Positions 32,295 to 41,182 of a DNA stretch of 64,000 nt are shown here, piece by piece. The stretch's first letter is position 1. Each line of letters opens with the position of its first letter. The stretch is taken from the NCBI RefSeq assembly GCF_947488515.1, contig NZ_CANKZF010000001.1:1488001-1552000 (forward strand), in the 5' to 3' direction. The translations under genes were made by a program, and so were the position numbers. The notes under the pieces were generated by a model, which was given only the letters and a program-made list of their open reading frames with translations, had not been told where the DNA came from and did no database searches. This DNA is from an uncultured Nocardioides sp. Its GTDB lineage: Bacteria; Actinomycetota; Actinomycetes; Propionibacteriales; Nocardioidaceae.

Positions 32295-34024
32295 GCCACC
32301 TCCTCGGCGGTCAGCTGGGACTCGACGATCTCCCGGTAGGTCGTGCAGGTCTCGAGCAGCTCGTCATGGGTGCCGCTGCCGACGACGGCGCCGTCCTCCA
32401 TCACCACGATCCGGTCGGCGTGGCGGATCGTCGCGACCCGTTGGGCCACGATCACCACCGTCGACTCCCGCGTCACCGGCCTCAGTGCCGCCCGCAGCCG
32501 GGCGTCGGTGGTGAGGTCGAGTGCCGAGAACGAGTCGTCGAACAGGTAGATCTCCGGGTGGCGGATCACCGCCCGCGCGATCGCCATGCGTTGGCGCTGC
32601 CCGCCGCTGAGGCTGGTCCCACCCTGGGCCACCTCGGACTCCAGCCCGTCGGGCATCGCCTCGACGAACTCCTTCGCCTGGGAGATCTCCAGCGCCGCCC
32701 ACATCTCCTCCTCGGTCGCGTCGGGCTTGCCGTAGCGCAGGTTGTCGGCGATGGTCCCGCGGAAGAGGAAGGCCTTCTGCGGCACCAGGCCGAGCCGGGA
32801 CCACAGCGTCTCGGGGTCGATGTCGCGTACGTCGACCCCGCCGACACGCACCGCTCCCCCGGTCGCGTCGAAGAGGCGCGGGACGAGGTTGACCAGCGTC
32901 GACTTGCCGGCGCCGGTCGACCCGACGATCGCCACCGTCTCCCCGGGCCGGGCCGTCATCGTCACCTCACGCAGCACCGGCTCGTCGGCGCCGGGGTAGG
33001 CGAAGGTGACCGCGTCGAGGTCGAGGGTGAGGCGCTCGGGCAGCTCGGTGACGGCGTCGGCCGGCGGGACCACCGACGAATCGGTGTCGAGCACGTCGGT
33101 GATCCGGTCGGCGCACACCGCGGCGCGCGGGACCATCATCAGCATGAACATCGCCATCATCACCGACATGACGATCTGCATCAGGTAGGAGATGTAGGCG
33201 GTGAGCGCCCCGACCTCCATGTGGCCGGCCTCGACGCGGTGCCCGCCGAACCACAGCACCCCGACGGTCGCGACGTTGGCCACGACCATCACCGTCGGGA
33301 ACATCGCGGCCTGCCAGCGGCCGGCACGGATCGCGACCTCGGTCAGCTGCGCGTTGGCGTCGGCGAAACGCGTGGTCTCGTGCTCCTCGCGGACGAACGC
33401 CCGCACGACGCGGACGCCGGTGATCTGCTCGCGCAGCAGCCGGTTGACCTCGTCGATGCGCTCCTGCATCAGCCGGAAGCTCGGCACCATCTGGCGGATG
33501 ATGAGCCCGATGGAGACGCCGAGGACCGGCACCACGGCGAGGACCAGCCAGGACAGGCCGATGTCCTCGCGCGCGGCCATGATGATGCCGCCGACCATCA
33601 TGATCGGGGCGGCCACCATGAGCGTGCCGCCCATCAGCACGAGCATCTGCACCTGCTGCACGTCGTTGGTCTCGCGGGTGATCAGCGACGGGGCGCCGAA
33701 GTGCTGCACCTCGCGGGCCGAGAAGGAGCCGACGCGGCGGAAGATGGCGGCCCGGAGGTCCCGGCCGAAGCCCATCGCGTTGCGGGCGGAGAACCACACC
33801 GCGGCGATCGAGCAGACGACCTGCACCAGCGACACCGCGAGCATCAGCCCGCCGTGGCGCACGATGTAGCCCGTGTCACCGGTGACGACGCCGTTGTCGA
33901 TGATGTCGGCGTTGAGGCTGGGCAGGGCGAGCGCGGCCATCGTGCCGACGAACTGGAGCGCGACGACGGCGGCCAGCGGGGCGGCGTACGGCCTGAGGTA
34001 GGTGCGGACGAGTCGGAGCAGCAT
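32291..34024 (-). CDS. ABC exporter half-transporter, degenerate-site subunit
   Basis: A 577-residue ABC exporter half: six helices, then Walker A GSTGAGKST, signature LSGGQRQ and Walker B IYLFDDSFSALD, in which Asp replaces the catalytic Glu. The switch position reads AQRVATI, with Gln instead of His. Together with the intact partner this predicts one active and one degenerate ATP site, as in BmrCD- and TM287/288-type heterodimers. Its ATG overlaps the tetR stop (TGATG). Substrate unknown. Confidence 0.93.
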   Translation of the reverse strand: MLLRLVRTYLRPYAAPLAAVVALQFVGTMAALALPSLNADIIDNGVVTGDTGYIVRHGGLMLAVSLVQVVCSIAAVWFSARNAMGFGRDLRAAIFRRVGSFSAREVQHFGAPSLITRETNDVQQVQMLVLMGGTLMVAAPIMMVGGIIMAAREDIGLSWLVLAVVPVLGVSIGLIIRQMVPSFRLMQERIDEVNRLLREQITGVRVVRAFVREEHETTRFADANAQLTEVAIRAGRWQAAMFPTVMVVANVATVGVLWFGGHRVEAGHMEVGALTAYISYLMQIVMSVMMAMFMLMMVPRAAVCADRITDVLDTDSSVVPPADAVTELPERLTLDLDAVTFAYPGADEPVLREVTMTARPGETVAIVGSTGAGKSTLVNLVPRLFDATGGAVRVGGVDVRDIDPETLWSRLGLVPQKAFLFRGTIADNLRYGKPDATEEEMWAALEISQAKEFVEAMPDGLESEVAQGGTSLSGGQRQRMAIARAVIRHPEIYLFDDSFSALDLTTDARLRAALRPVTRESTVVIVAQRVATIRHADRIVVMEDGAVVGSGTHDELLETCTTYREIVESQLTAEEVA

Positions 34025-34620
34025 CAGGAGTCCTTGTCATGCCGGGGCTTGAGCACACCGTTGAGCACGGTGTCGACGATCTCCTCGGCGGACAGCGGGT
34101 TGCCGTCGGAGATGTGGGGATGGGTTCCGGAGAAGGTCAGCAGCCTGACCATGTGCATCAGCTGGCTCGGCGGCACGCGCAGGGAGTCGCGGTGCCGCTC
34201 GGCGAGACCCTCGAGGATCACCGCCACCCGCTCGCGCTCGGCCTCCATGTGCCGGTGGGCCTTGGGCGGTCCGACCATGCCCATCCGGGTCATCAGCTGG
34301 AACACCCGGGAGAAGCGCCGCTGGAAGAGCTCGACGACCTCCAGCAGCATGGCACCGAGCTCCTGGTCGGGCTCGACCTGCTGGAGCTGGGCGATGAACG
34401 GGTCGAGGTCGAGCGCGTGCTCGAGGGCCGCCAGGACCAGGTCGTCCTTGGAGTCGAAGACCCGGAAGATCGTCCCCTCCGCGATGCCGGCGGCGTCGGC
34501 GATCTGCCGGGTGGTCACGGTGCGCCCATGCTCGAGCAGCAGCGGGACGGTGGCGTCCACGAGGGCCGCGCGGCGGTCGTCGGGCGAGAGGGGCTTGGCG
34601 CGAGGTGGCACGCCCTCCAC
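34024..34620 (-). CDS. TetR-family repressor of the ABC exporter operon
   Basis: A TetR regulator of about 198 residues: DDRRAALVDATVPLLLEHGRTVTTRQIADAAGIAEGTIFRVFDSKDDLVLAAL is the HTH domain and the rest an all-helical ligand domain. It leads the operon with the two ABC genes (TGATG overlap). I use the GTG at 34620, which leaves the operator palindrome just upstream; a GTG at 34641 would put that palindrome inside the gene. Autorepression through the palindrome, relieved by an exported compound, is the likely mode. Confidence 0.88.
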   Translation of the reverse strand: MEGVPPRAKPLSPDDRRAALVDATVPLLLEHGRTVTTRQIADAAGIAEGTIFRVFDSKDDLVLAALEHALDLDPFIAQLQQVEPDQELGAMLLEVVELFQRRFSRVFQLMTRMGMVGPPKAHRHMEAERERVAVILEGLAERHRDSLRVPPSQLMHMVRLLTFSGTHPHISDGNPLSAEEIVDTVLNGVLKPRHDKDS

Positions 34621-34626
34621 TCTAAG

Positions 34627-34644
34627 TGAGTGAGCACTCACTCA
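34627..34644. promoter_or_regulatory. TetR operator palindrome
   Basis: TGAGTGAG-CA-CTCACTCA is an 18-bp dyad with perfect 8-bp arms, placed at the tetR start and 40 bp before the divergent gene's -10 box. TGAGTGA-type palindromes are common operators of autoregulated actinobacterial TetR proteins. Confidence 0.8.
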
Positions 34645-34683
34645 CCAACTTCTTTTTCCACCACGGGCAGGAGGACCCCTCAC

Positions 34684-34689
34684 TAGAGT
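34684..34689 (+). promoter_or_regulatory. Leaderless -10 box of the membrane glycosidase-like gene
   Basis: TAGAGT lies 6 nt before the GTG at 34696, which favours this start over the ATG one codon later. Confidence 0.6.
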
Positions 34690-34695
34690 GCGCTC

Positions 34696-37608
34696 GTGAT
34701 GAAGCGGGGGCTCCAGGTCGTCCTCACCCTTCTCGTGCTCGGTGCACTGGGCGCGGCGACGGCCTACGGCATCTCGAGCGCGCTGGGCATCCGGGTCGAG
34801 CCCAAGGAGGTGCCGGCCGAGGTGCTGCGCGCAGCACCGCCGCGGGAGTCCGTCGCTCCCCCGCGCGTGCGCGTCACGGCACCCGACGGCGTACGCCTCG
34901 ACGCCGCGCGGGCCGAGCTGCGCGACGCGACCGCCGACGGCGAGGGGACGGCGACCCTGCAGGTCCGCTTCGGTGACGGCGATGATGACGACGACTCCTA
35001 CCGCCTGACGGGCACTGCCGACCAGCTGAGGATCCGTGCGGCCTCCGAGACCGGGGCGGTCCGGGGCGTCTACGACCTGGCCCAGGCCGCGTGGGCGCAC
35101 CGGCCGCTCACCGAGCGGCTCGGCGAGACGGTGACGTCCCGGTTGCCGTTCCGGATGGTCGACCTCGGCGCGGCGGGGGTCGACCCCGACCCCGAGCAGT
35201 GGCGCGGCGGCACCGACTACTCCCACTACTCCCGCGCGTTCGAGGACGTCCTGCTGCCCGAGGCGCCGTGGATCGACGAGGCGGCCCTCGCCGACGCCCG
35301 CGACGACCTCCGCGACTTCGCCGAGCACGTGCTGGCGCAGGGCTACAACGCCGTCACCGTGCCCGGCTTCCTGGAGTACGTCACCTTCGCGGAGGTGCCG
35401 GAGGTCTACGCCGACGACCCGGAGTACGTCGCCCGGGCAGAAGCGGTGCGGGAAGCGTTCGGCCCGCTGTGGGCCGAGCTCGACGAGCTGGGCCTCGACG
35501 TCTACCTCCGCACCGACATGCTCGTGCTCAGCACCCCGCTCGAGCGCCACCTCACCGAACGGTTCGACCTCGACCCGACCGACCCCGGGCTGTGGGACGT
35601 CTACGAGGCGGCGCTCGACGAGCTGTACGGCGAGCTCCCGCAGCTGTCCGGTGTCGTGCTCCGCATCGGCGAGGGCGGGTCGATCTACAACACCCCGGGC
35701 ATCGACTACTTCTCCGAGATCACGGTGACCACGGCGCCCGCCGTCCGGGCGATGCTCGACGCCTTCACCGCCCAGGCGGAGCGCGCCGACAAGGACGTCG
35801 TCTTCCGGACCTGGAGCGTCGGCGTCGGTGCGGTGGGTGACATGCACACCAACCCCGAGTCGTACGACGAGGTGCTCGCGGGCGTCGACTCCACGCGGCT
35901 GGTGGTGTCGACGAAGTACAGCCTCGGCGACTTCTACTCCTGGCTCCCGCTCAACGAGACGCTCGAGCAGGGCACCCAGCGGCGCATCGTCGAGATGCAG
36001 AGCCGACGCGAGTTCGAGTCGTTCGGGACGGTCCCCAACGACCTCGGCGTGCTCCACCAGCTCGCACTGCGCCGCTTCCTCGCAGCCAACCCGCACGTCG
36101 AGGGGGTCTGGACGTGGACCCAGGACGGCGGTCCGTGGCGCGCCGGGCCGAGGTCGCTGCTGCTGACGACCGGCTTCTGGCAGCTCTACGACCTCAACAC
36201 CGAGGTCGCCGGCCGGCTGGCGCGGGACCCGGACGTCGACCCCGCCGAGCTCACCGCCGACTGGGTGCGCCGCTGGCTCTCCACCGACCCCGACACGGTC
36301 GCGAAGGTCACCGAGGCGCTCGCCCTCTCACGCGAGGCGGTCACCCACGGCCAGTACGTCCCGCAGTTCGCCGAGGTGCGCGCCTTCGCCCTCGGCCTCG
36401 AACCGCCGCCACAGATGCTGCTGTTCGAGTGGGACATCCTCACTGGCGACAGCGCGGTCCTCGACGTCCTCTACGCCGTCACCCGCGACTCCGGGCCGGA
36501 GGGGGTGACGGCGGCGATCGACGACGGGCAGCACGCGATCGACGTGGCCATGACCATGCGCGACCTCGTCGCCGGCACCGACCGGACGACCTACCGCGAC
36601 CCCGCTTTGCGCGAGCAGCTGCTCGCCTCGCTCGACTACCAGGTCGACCTGCACGCCCTCCTCGGCGCCTACCGCGAGATGGTGCTGCGCCACGCGCAAT
36701 GGCTCGACACCGGCGAGGGCCGCCACGTCTGGGAGACCGCCCGTCAGCGGTTCGACGCGGCCGCAGCGCAGCACGAGGAGACGTACGGCGACGACCTGGA
36801 ACTGCCGGCCTACAACCTCACCGCCGCCCGGATCGGCGAGGAGCGCGCGGCCCGCGACCTCCCGATGGCGTGGTTGGCCCGCGGCGGCCTGGTGGCGCTC
36901 CTGCTCGGCCTCGGCCTGACCCGCACGGGCCGCACCCTCGTCCGCACCGCGGTCACGCCGTGGCGCGACCCCGGCCCGGTGTCGCGGTGGCTGGTGGTGG
37001 CGCTGCCGGTGGCAGCGGTGACGTGGAGCCGACTGGTGCTGACGTGGTTCCTGGCGCCGAGCCACCTGCTCGCCGTCGGCCTCGGCTGGGGCGTGCTCGC
37101 CGCGGTCGTCGCCGTCGCGACGTGGCGCACCAGGTCGTGGCACGTCGCGACCGCCGTCGGCGGCGCGGTGGTCCTGCGGTCGCTGCTGCTGCTCGCGGTC
37201 CTGGCCTGGCGTGGCCCGGGTGGCTACTGGTTCGTCTTCTGGACCGAGCCCCTCGTGCGGACGGCGTACGTCGTGGTGGCGGTCGTCCTGGCCGGCTGGG
37301 TGCTCGCCGCGCTGGTGTGGTCGCTGGCCGCCCGGTCCGTGGGTCGGCGGGCCGCGGCGACGGCGGCCGGCACCGTCGGTGCCGTGATGCTCGCGCTGGG
37401 GGTCCTGCTCTCGGCGGTCGGCCTCGAGGACTCGCTGACAGTCTGGAACGACCAGCTCGCGCTGCTCCCGTGGGGCATGGCGCGCATCCTCGGGATCACG
37501 ACGTTCCTCGGCATCCCCACCGACCTGCCCACCTGGCTCGCGGCGGCCGGGGCCGGAGTGGTGGTCTCCGCGCTCGCGCTGGGCCTGCCGCGGCGGCGCG
37601 CTGCCTGA
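34696..37608 (+). CDS. Membrane-anchored glycoside-hydrolase-like protein
   Basis: A 970-residue protein. An N-terminal membrane helix (about 9-30) is followed by an alpha/beta segment (GVRLDAARAELRDATADG to AASETGAVRGVYDLAQAAW) that resembles the N-terminal domain of GH67/GH20-type glycosidases. A barrel-like region contains VDLGAAGVDPDPEQW, GYNAVTVPGFLEYVTF, RTDMLVLSTPLE, VVLRIGEGG and GVWTWTQDGG. About seven transmembrane helices fill the last 230 residues. The catalytic part should lie outside the cell and be tethered at both ends. Glu in RIGEGG is a catalytic candidate, but the family and substrate are uncertain. It diverges from the tetR operon and may also be controlled through the palindrome there. 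Confidence 0.6.
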   Translation: MMKRGLQVVLTLLVLGALGAATAYGISSALGIRVEPKEVPAEVLRAAPPRESVAPPRVRVTAPDGVRLDAARAELRDATADGEGTATLQVRFGDGDDDDDSYRLTGTADQLRIRAASETGAVRGVYDLAQAAWAHRPLTERLGETVTSRLPFRMVDLGAAGVDPDPEQWRGGTDYSHYSRAFEDVLLPEAPWIDEAALADARDDLRDFAEHVLAQGYNAVTVPGFLEYVTFAEVPEVYADDPEYVARAEAVREAFGPLWAELDELGLDVYLRTDMLVLSTPLERHLTERFDLDPTDPGLWDVYEAALDELYGELPQLSGVVLRIGEGGSIYNTPGIDYFSEITVTTAPAVRAMLDAFTAQAERADKDVVFRTWSVGVGAVGDMHTNPESYDEVLAGVDSTRLVVSTKYSLGDFYSWLPLNETLEQGTQRRIVEMQSRREFESFGTVPNDLGVLHQLALRRFLAANPHVEGVWTWTQDGGPWRAGPRSLLLTTGFWQLYDLNTEVAGRLARDPDVDPAELTADWVRRWLSTDPDTVAKVTEALALSREAVTHGQYVPQFAEVRAFALGLEPPPQMLLFEWDILTGDSAVLDVLYAVTRDSGPEGVTAAIDDGQHAIDVAMTMRDLVAGTDRTTYRDPALREQLLASLDYQVDLHALLGAYREMVLRHAQWLDTGEGRHVWETARQRFDAAAAQHEETYGDDLELPAYNLTAARIGEERAARDLPMAWLARGGLVALLLGLGLTRTGRTLVRTAVTPWRDPGPVSRWLVVALPVAAVTWSRLVLTWFLAPSHLLAVGLGWGVLAAVVAVATWRTRSWHVATAVGGAVVLRSLLLLAVLAWRGPGGYWFVFWTEPLVRTAYVVVAVVLAGWVLAALVWSLAARSVGRRAAATAAGTVGAVMLALGVLLSAVGLEDSLTVWNDQLALLPWGMARILGITTFLGIPTDLPTWLAAAGAGVVVSALALGLPRRRAA

Positions 37609-37614
37609 TCGACC

Positions 37615-38568
37615 TCAGACCGCCGGGGTGGCGGCCAGCCACGCCGGCCAGGACATCGGCGCCGTTCCCCCGCTTGTCTGTCCGAGCACCTCGTGGGTCA
37701 TCCAGGCCCGCAGCGCGCGCAGCTCGGCCGGGGACGCCAGCGTCAGCAACCGCCCCTCCTCGCACAGCCGGTCGGCCCGGGCGACGGCCCGCTGCAGCTG
37801 CTCGACCAGCACGCCGAACTCGCGGGGCATGGCCATCTCGACGTCGACGAAGTCGAGGTGGTCGTCCCGTGCCTGCTCGGCGGCCCGGCGGCCGGTGAGC
37901 CGGGCGTGGGTCGGCGAGACCAGGAGACCCCGGATCTCCTCGGCGATGGCGGCCGACTCGTGGTTGTGCTCGTCGACCCCCAGCAGCTGCAGCTCGCGGA
38001 CCAGCTCGTCGAGGTGGCTGTCCTGCCGCAGGCTCAGCGCGACCGGGCACTCCACGAGGCGGACGAGCGCCCAGCCGGGCGGCAGGTCGCCGTCCACGGG
38101 TCCGGCGTCCGGCTCGGCGCGCTCCGGGTCGAGCGCGGCGTGTGCCGCTCCGCCGTCCAGGTCGGCCCACACCCGCTTGCCACGCGTGGTCTCGTCGACG
38201 CCCCAGCGTCCGGCCAGCATGGCGACGATGGTCAGCCCACGGCCCGTCGCGTCGAGCTCGTCCCAGTCGAGGTCGTGGCCGGCGAGCGCCCGCGGCAGCA
38301 CGGCCTCGACCCCCACAGGCCCGTCGTCCTCGACCGCGACGCGTACGCCGGCGGCGGCGGCCGGCCGCTCGAGCGTCACGTGCATGAACTCCGCGCTCGC
38401 GTGCAGTGCGGCGTTGCTCGACAGCTCGCTGGCCACGAGCTCGGCGGCGTCGACCAGCCCGCCCTCGCCCCATGCGGTCAGGCCGTCCGCCACGAAGCGG
38501 CGCGCGGCGGGGACGCTGGCGGCATCCGCGGCCAGCCGCACCTGCAACCTGCTCGGCGCATCCTGCAT
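37615..38568 (-). CDS. HATPase (RsbW-like) protein with extra C-terminal domain
   Basis: A 317-residue protein. Residues about 10-140 are a histidine-kinase-like ATPase fold with the N box ELVASELSSNAALHA, the G1 box VEDDGPVG and the G2 region GRGLTIVAMLAGRWGV, as in anti-sigma factor kinases. The remaining 170 residues are mostly helical (SLRQDSHLDELVRELQLLGV) and not recognised; no GAF, PAS or phosphatase domain is evident. A role in regulating an anti-sigma antagonist is plausible but no partner gene is adjacent. It converges with the glycosidase-like gene with only 6 bp between stops. Confidence 0.75.
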   Translation of the reverse strand: MQDAPSRLQVRLAADAASVPAARRFVADGLTAWGEGGLVDAAELVASELSSNAALHASAEFMHVTLERPAAAAGVRVAVEDDGPVGVEAVLPRALAGHDLDWDELDATGRGLTIVAMLAGRWGVDETTRGKRVWADLDGGAAHAALDPERAEPDAGPVDGDLPPGWALVRLVECPVALSLRQDSHLDELVRELQLLGVDEHNHESAAIAEEIRGLLVSPTHARLTGRRAAEQARDDHLDFVDVEMAMPREFGVLVEQLQRAVARADRLCEEGRLLTLASPAELRALRAWMTHEVLGQTSGGTAPMSWPAWLAATPAV

Positions 38569-38575
38569 GGCTCAG

Positions 38576-38581
38576 AACCTA
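38576..38581 (-). promoter_or_regulatory. Leaderless -10 box of the HATPase gene
   Basis: TAGGTT (minus strand) lies 7 nt before the ATG at 38568. Confidence 0.6.
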
Positions 38582-38656
38582 GACCCACGAGCCGGTGTCC
38601 ACACGCGAGAAATCGCCGAGATTTGCCGCGCTTGTCGCTGTCCCTGCCCGCCGGGC

Positions 38657-39295
38657 TCAGGGGGCGAGACGCTCCGTGGCCCAGCCGTCGTCGCTGCGCC
38701 GGTAGACCAGCCGGTCGTGCATCCGGCTCGGACGTCCCTGCCAGAACTCCACGACCTCCGGGCGCACCCGGTAGCCACCCCACTCCGGCGGCACCGGCAC
38801 CGGGCCGTCGTCGCCGAACCGCTCCTGCACCCGGGCGTACGACGCCGCCAGCGCGGATCGCGAGGCGACGGGCCGCGACTGGTCCGAGGCCCACGCCCCC
38901 AGTTGGGCGCCGCGCGGGCGGGAGCGGAAGTAGGCCTCGACCTCGTCGTCGGGGATCACCGATGCGGCACCCTCGATGCGGACCTGCCGCTCGAGGGGGT
39001 GCCAGGGGAACAGCAGCGCGCACCGCGGGTTGGCTGCGAGCTCCGCGCCCTTGCGGGACGCGTGGTTGGTGTAGAAGACGAAGCCGTCGGACCCGACGCC
39101 CTTGAGCAGCACCATCCGGCTCGACGGCCCACCCTCGGGCGTCGCCGTGGACAGCACCATCGCGTTGGGCTCGTGCACTCCGGCCTCGACCGCCTGGCGG
39201 AGCCAGTGCTCGAACATCTCGATCGGGTCGTCGGCCAGGTCCGGCAGGTCCAGCCCGCCTCGCCCGTACTCCTCGCGCAGTCCGGACAGGTCCAT
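38657..39295 (-). CDS. pdxH: Pyridoxamine 5'-phosphate oxidase
   Basis: A 212-residue FMN enzyme that oxidises pyridoxamine/pyridoxine 5'-phosphate to pyridoxal 5'-phosphate. LREEYGRGGLDLPDLADDPIEMF, NAMVLSTATPEGGPSSRMVLLKG, GFVFYTNHASRKGAELAANP, and the C-terminal WGGYRVRPEVVEFWQGRPSRMHDRLVY are all diagnostic. The last two motifs bind FMN and PLP. Length is normal. It is divergent from citrate synthase, an arrangement common in actinobacteria. Confidence 0.96.
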   Translation of the reverse strand: MDLSGLREEYGRGGLDLPDLADDPIEMFEHWLRQAVEAGVHEPNAMVLSTATPEGGPSSRMVLLKGVGSDGFVFYTNHASRKGAELAANPRCALLFPWHPLERQVRIEGAASVIPDDEVEAYFRSRPRGAQLGAWASDQSRPVASRSALAASYARVQERFGDDGPVPVPPEWGGYRVRPEVVEFWQGRPSRMHDRLVYRRSDDGWATERLAP

Positions 39296-39301
39296 GTCAC
39301 G

Positions 39302-39307
39302 ACCCTA
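39302..39307 (-). promoter_or_regulatory. Leaderless -10 box of pdxH
   Basis: TAGGGT (minus strand) lies 6 nt before the ATG at 39295, with no Shine-Dalgarno. Confidence 0.6.
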
Positions 39308-39339
39308 GTGGGGCGCGAGGAACGAGCGCCGGGTGCACA

Positions 39340-40455
39340 ATGACCGCCATGACCGAGATCCAGCACGGCCTCGAAGGTGTCGTCGCGTTCGAGACGCAGA
39401 TCGCCGAGCCCGACAAGGAGGGCTCGGCCCTCCGCTACCGCGGCGTCGACATCGAGGAGCTGGTCGGCCGCGTCCCCTTCGAGAACGTCTGGGGCCTGCT
39501 CGTCGACGGCTCCTACAAGCCCGGCCTCCCGCCGGCCGAGCCCTACAACATCTCGATCCACACCGGCGACGTCCGGGCCGACGTGCAGGCCGCCGTCGCG
39601 ATGCTCGCGCCGATGCTCGGCATGGGCCAGACCTACGACATCTCCGACGAGCAGGCGCGCCTCGACCTGTCGCGCGTCGCCGTCATGGTGCTGTCGTACG
39701 CCGCCCAGTCGGCGCGCGGCCTCGGCAAGCCGGTCGTCACCCAGGCCGAGGTCGACCAGGGCCGGACCCTCGCCGAGCGGTTCCTGATCCGGTGGCGCGG
39801 CGAGGCGGACCCCCAGCACGCCCACGCGATCGACGCCTACTGGTCGTCCGCGGCCGAGCACGGCATGAACGCCTCCACCTTCACCGCCCGCGTCATCACC
39901 TCCACCGGCGCCGACGTGGCGGCCGCCTTCTCCGGTGCCATCGGAGCGATGTCGGGCCCCCTCCACGGCGGCGCACCGTCCCGGGTCCTGGGGATGATCG
40001 AGGAGGTCGAGAAGCGCGACGGCGACGCGTCGTCCTACGTCAAGGAGCTGCTCGACAACGGCGAGCGGCTGATGGGCTTCGGCCACCGCGTCTACCGCGC
40101 CGAGGACCCGCGCGCGCGCGTGCTGCGGCGCACGGCCCGCGAGCTCGACGCCCCGCGCTACGAGGTCGCCGAGGCGCTGGAGAAGGCCGCGCTGGAGGAG
40201 CTGCGCTCGCGCCGACCCGACCGGGTCCTGGAGACCAACGTCGAGTTCTGGGCGGCGATCGTCCTCGACTTCGCCGAGGTTCCGGCGCACATGTTCACCT
40301 CGATGTTCACCTGCGCGCGCACCGGCGGGTGGTCGGCGCACATCCTCGAGCAGAAGACCACGGGCCGGCTGATCCGTCCGTCCGCGGTCTACGCGGGCCC
40401 GAGCACGCGCCCGGCCGACGAGATCGAGGGATGGGACGCGGGCTGGAGCGCCTGA
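39340..40455 (+). CDS. Citrate synthase 2 (citrate synthase/methylcitrate synthase family)
   Basis: A 371-residue enzyme condensing oxaloacetate with acetyl-CoA. GLEGVVAFETQIAEPDKEGSALRYRGVDIEEL is the actinobacterial citrate-synthase-2 N-terminus. Catalytic His residues lie in GPLHGGAP and MGFGHRVYR, and Asp in the C-terminal RVLETNVEFW region precedes ARTGGWSAHILEQ. It is shorter than the hexameric GltA type. An in-frame ATG at 39349 is preceded by CACAAT at leaderless distance and may be the true start. Confidence 0.93.
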   Translation: MTAMTEIQHGLEGVVAFETQIAEPDKEGSALRYRGVDIEELVGRVPFENVWGLLVDGSYKPGLPPAEPYNISIHTGDVRADVQAAVAMLAPMLGMGQTYDISDEQARLDLSRVAVMVLSYAAQSARGLGKPVVTQAEVDQGRTLAERFLIRWRGEADPQHAHAIDAYWSSAAEHGMNASTFTARVITSTGADVAAAFSGAIGAMSGPLHGGAPSRVLGMIEEVEKRDGDASSYVKELLDNGERLMGFGHRVYRAEDPRARVLRRTARELDAPRYEVAEALEKAALEELRSRRPDRVLETNVEFWAAIVLDFAEVPAHMFTSMFTCARTGGWSAHILEQKTTGRLIRPSAVYAGPSTRPADEIEGWDAGWSA

Positions 40456-40459
40456 GCCG

Positions 40460-41095
40460 TCAGACGGGTGGCTCCTGGGCGTAGTACCAGGACGTGATTC
40501 CCTTCGCGCCCTGCCGGGTCAGCGAGACGTGCAGGTGGTCGCGGTGCCGCAGCGTCGGCGAGCAGGTACGACGGTTGCGGCAGCCGGAGCTCAGGTAGCG
40601 CTTGGGCACGAACCCGTCGTACGAGGCGTACATCGTGTCGTTCCAGATGATGTACATGATCCCCATCCGGCGCGCGAGCGCGTGCGGCTGGCCGGTGTCG
40701 TCGGGGGCGAGGACCTCGTCGAGCAGGGCGGCGGCGAGCGCGGCGTCGACTGGATCGGTCGCGTCGAGGAGCCAGTCGAAGGCCCGCGACTCCTTGTGCT
40801 CGCTGCGGCTCGAACCCGCGCACGTCCGGCTGATCGGGCCGTATCCCCCGCCGCGCGCGACGAGCCAGTCGGCCAGCATCAGCACGCCCGGCTTGGGCGT
40901 GCGTCGGCAGGACGTCTGCGGCTGGTAGCCGGCGTACGGCTCCATCGGCATGAGGAAGGGCGCCGACGCCGTGACGGTCCCGCGGCGGCTGGTGGTCCCG
41001 TCGGCCGAGGCGGCGGTGAGGCTGCCGGCGAGCAGCGCGAGGAGCAGGGTGCAGATCCCCGCGACGAGTGCGGCAGCGCGCAGTGACGCTCGCAT
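40460..41095 (-). CDS. Secreted M15-like zinc peptidase
   Basis: A 211-residue exported protein: signal sequence (MRASLRAAALVAGICTLLLALLAGSLTAASA) and a domain with SEHKESRAFDWLL and a C-terminal HRDHLHVSL. The spaced His, Asp and HxH pattern fits the zinc site of M15-like/VanY-type DD-peptidases in the form found at the C-terminus of actinobacterial cell-wall hydrolases. Four cysteines suggest disulfides. It probably trims peptidoglycan peptides. ATG at 41095 begins the signal peptide; it converges with citrate synthase, leaving 4 bp. Confidence 0.75.
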   Translation of the reverse strand: MRASLRAAALVAGICTLLLALLAGSLTAASADGTTSRRGTVTASAPFLMPMEPYAGYQPQTSCRRTPKPGVLMLADWLVARGGGYGPISRTCAGSSRSEHKESRAFDWLLDATDPVDAALAAALLDEVLAPDDTGQPHALARRMGIMYIIWNDTMYASYDGFVPKRYLSSGCRNRRTCSPTLRHRDHLHVSLTRQGAKGITSWYYAQEPPV

Positions 41096-41182
41096 TGAGT
41101 CGTCCCACCTTCCCCTGAGATCACATGTGACACAGGGACCGTAAGCGGCCCCACCAGCCACCGTCAGGGGATCGTCAGAACA

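Noticed and set aside
30051..32339. Long rightward frame opposite the ABC subunit
   Set aside because: It runs through the repeat array and the antisense of Walker motifs; no domain is recognisable.
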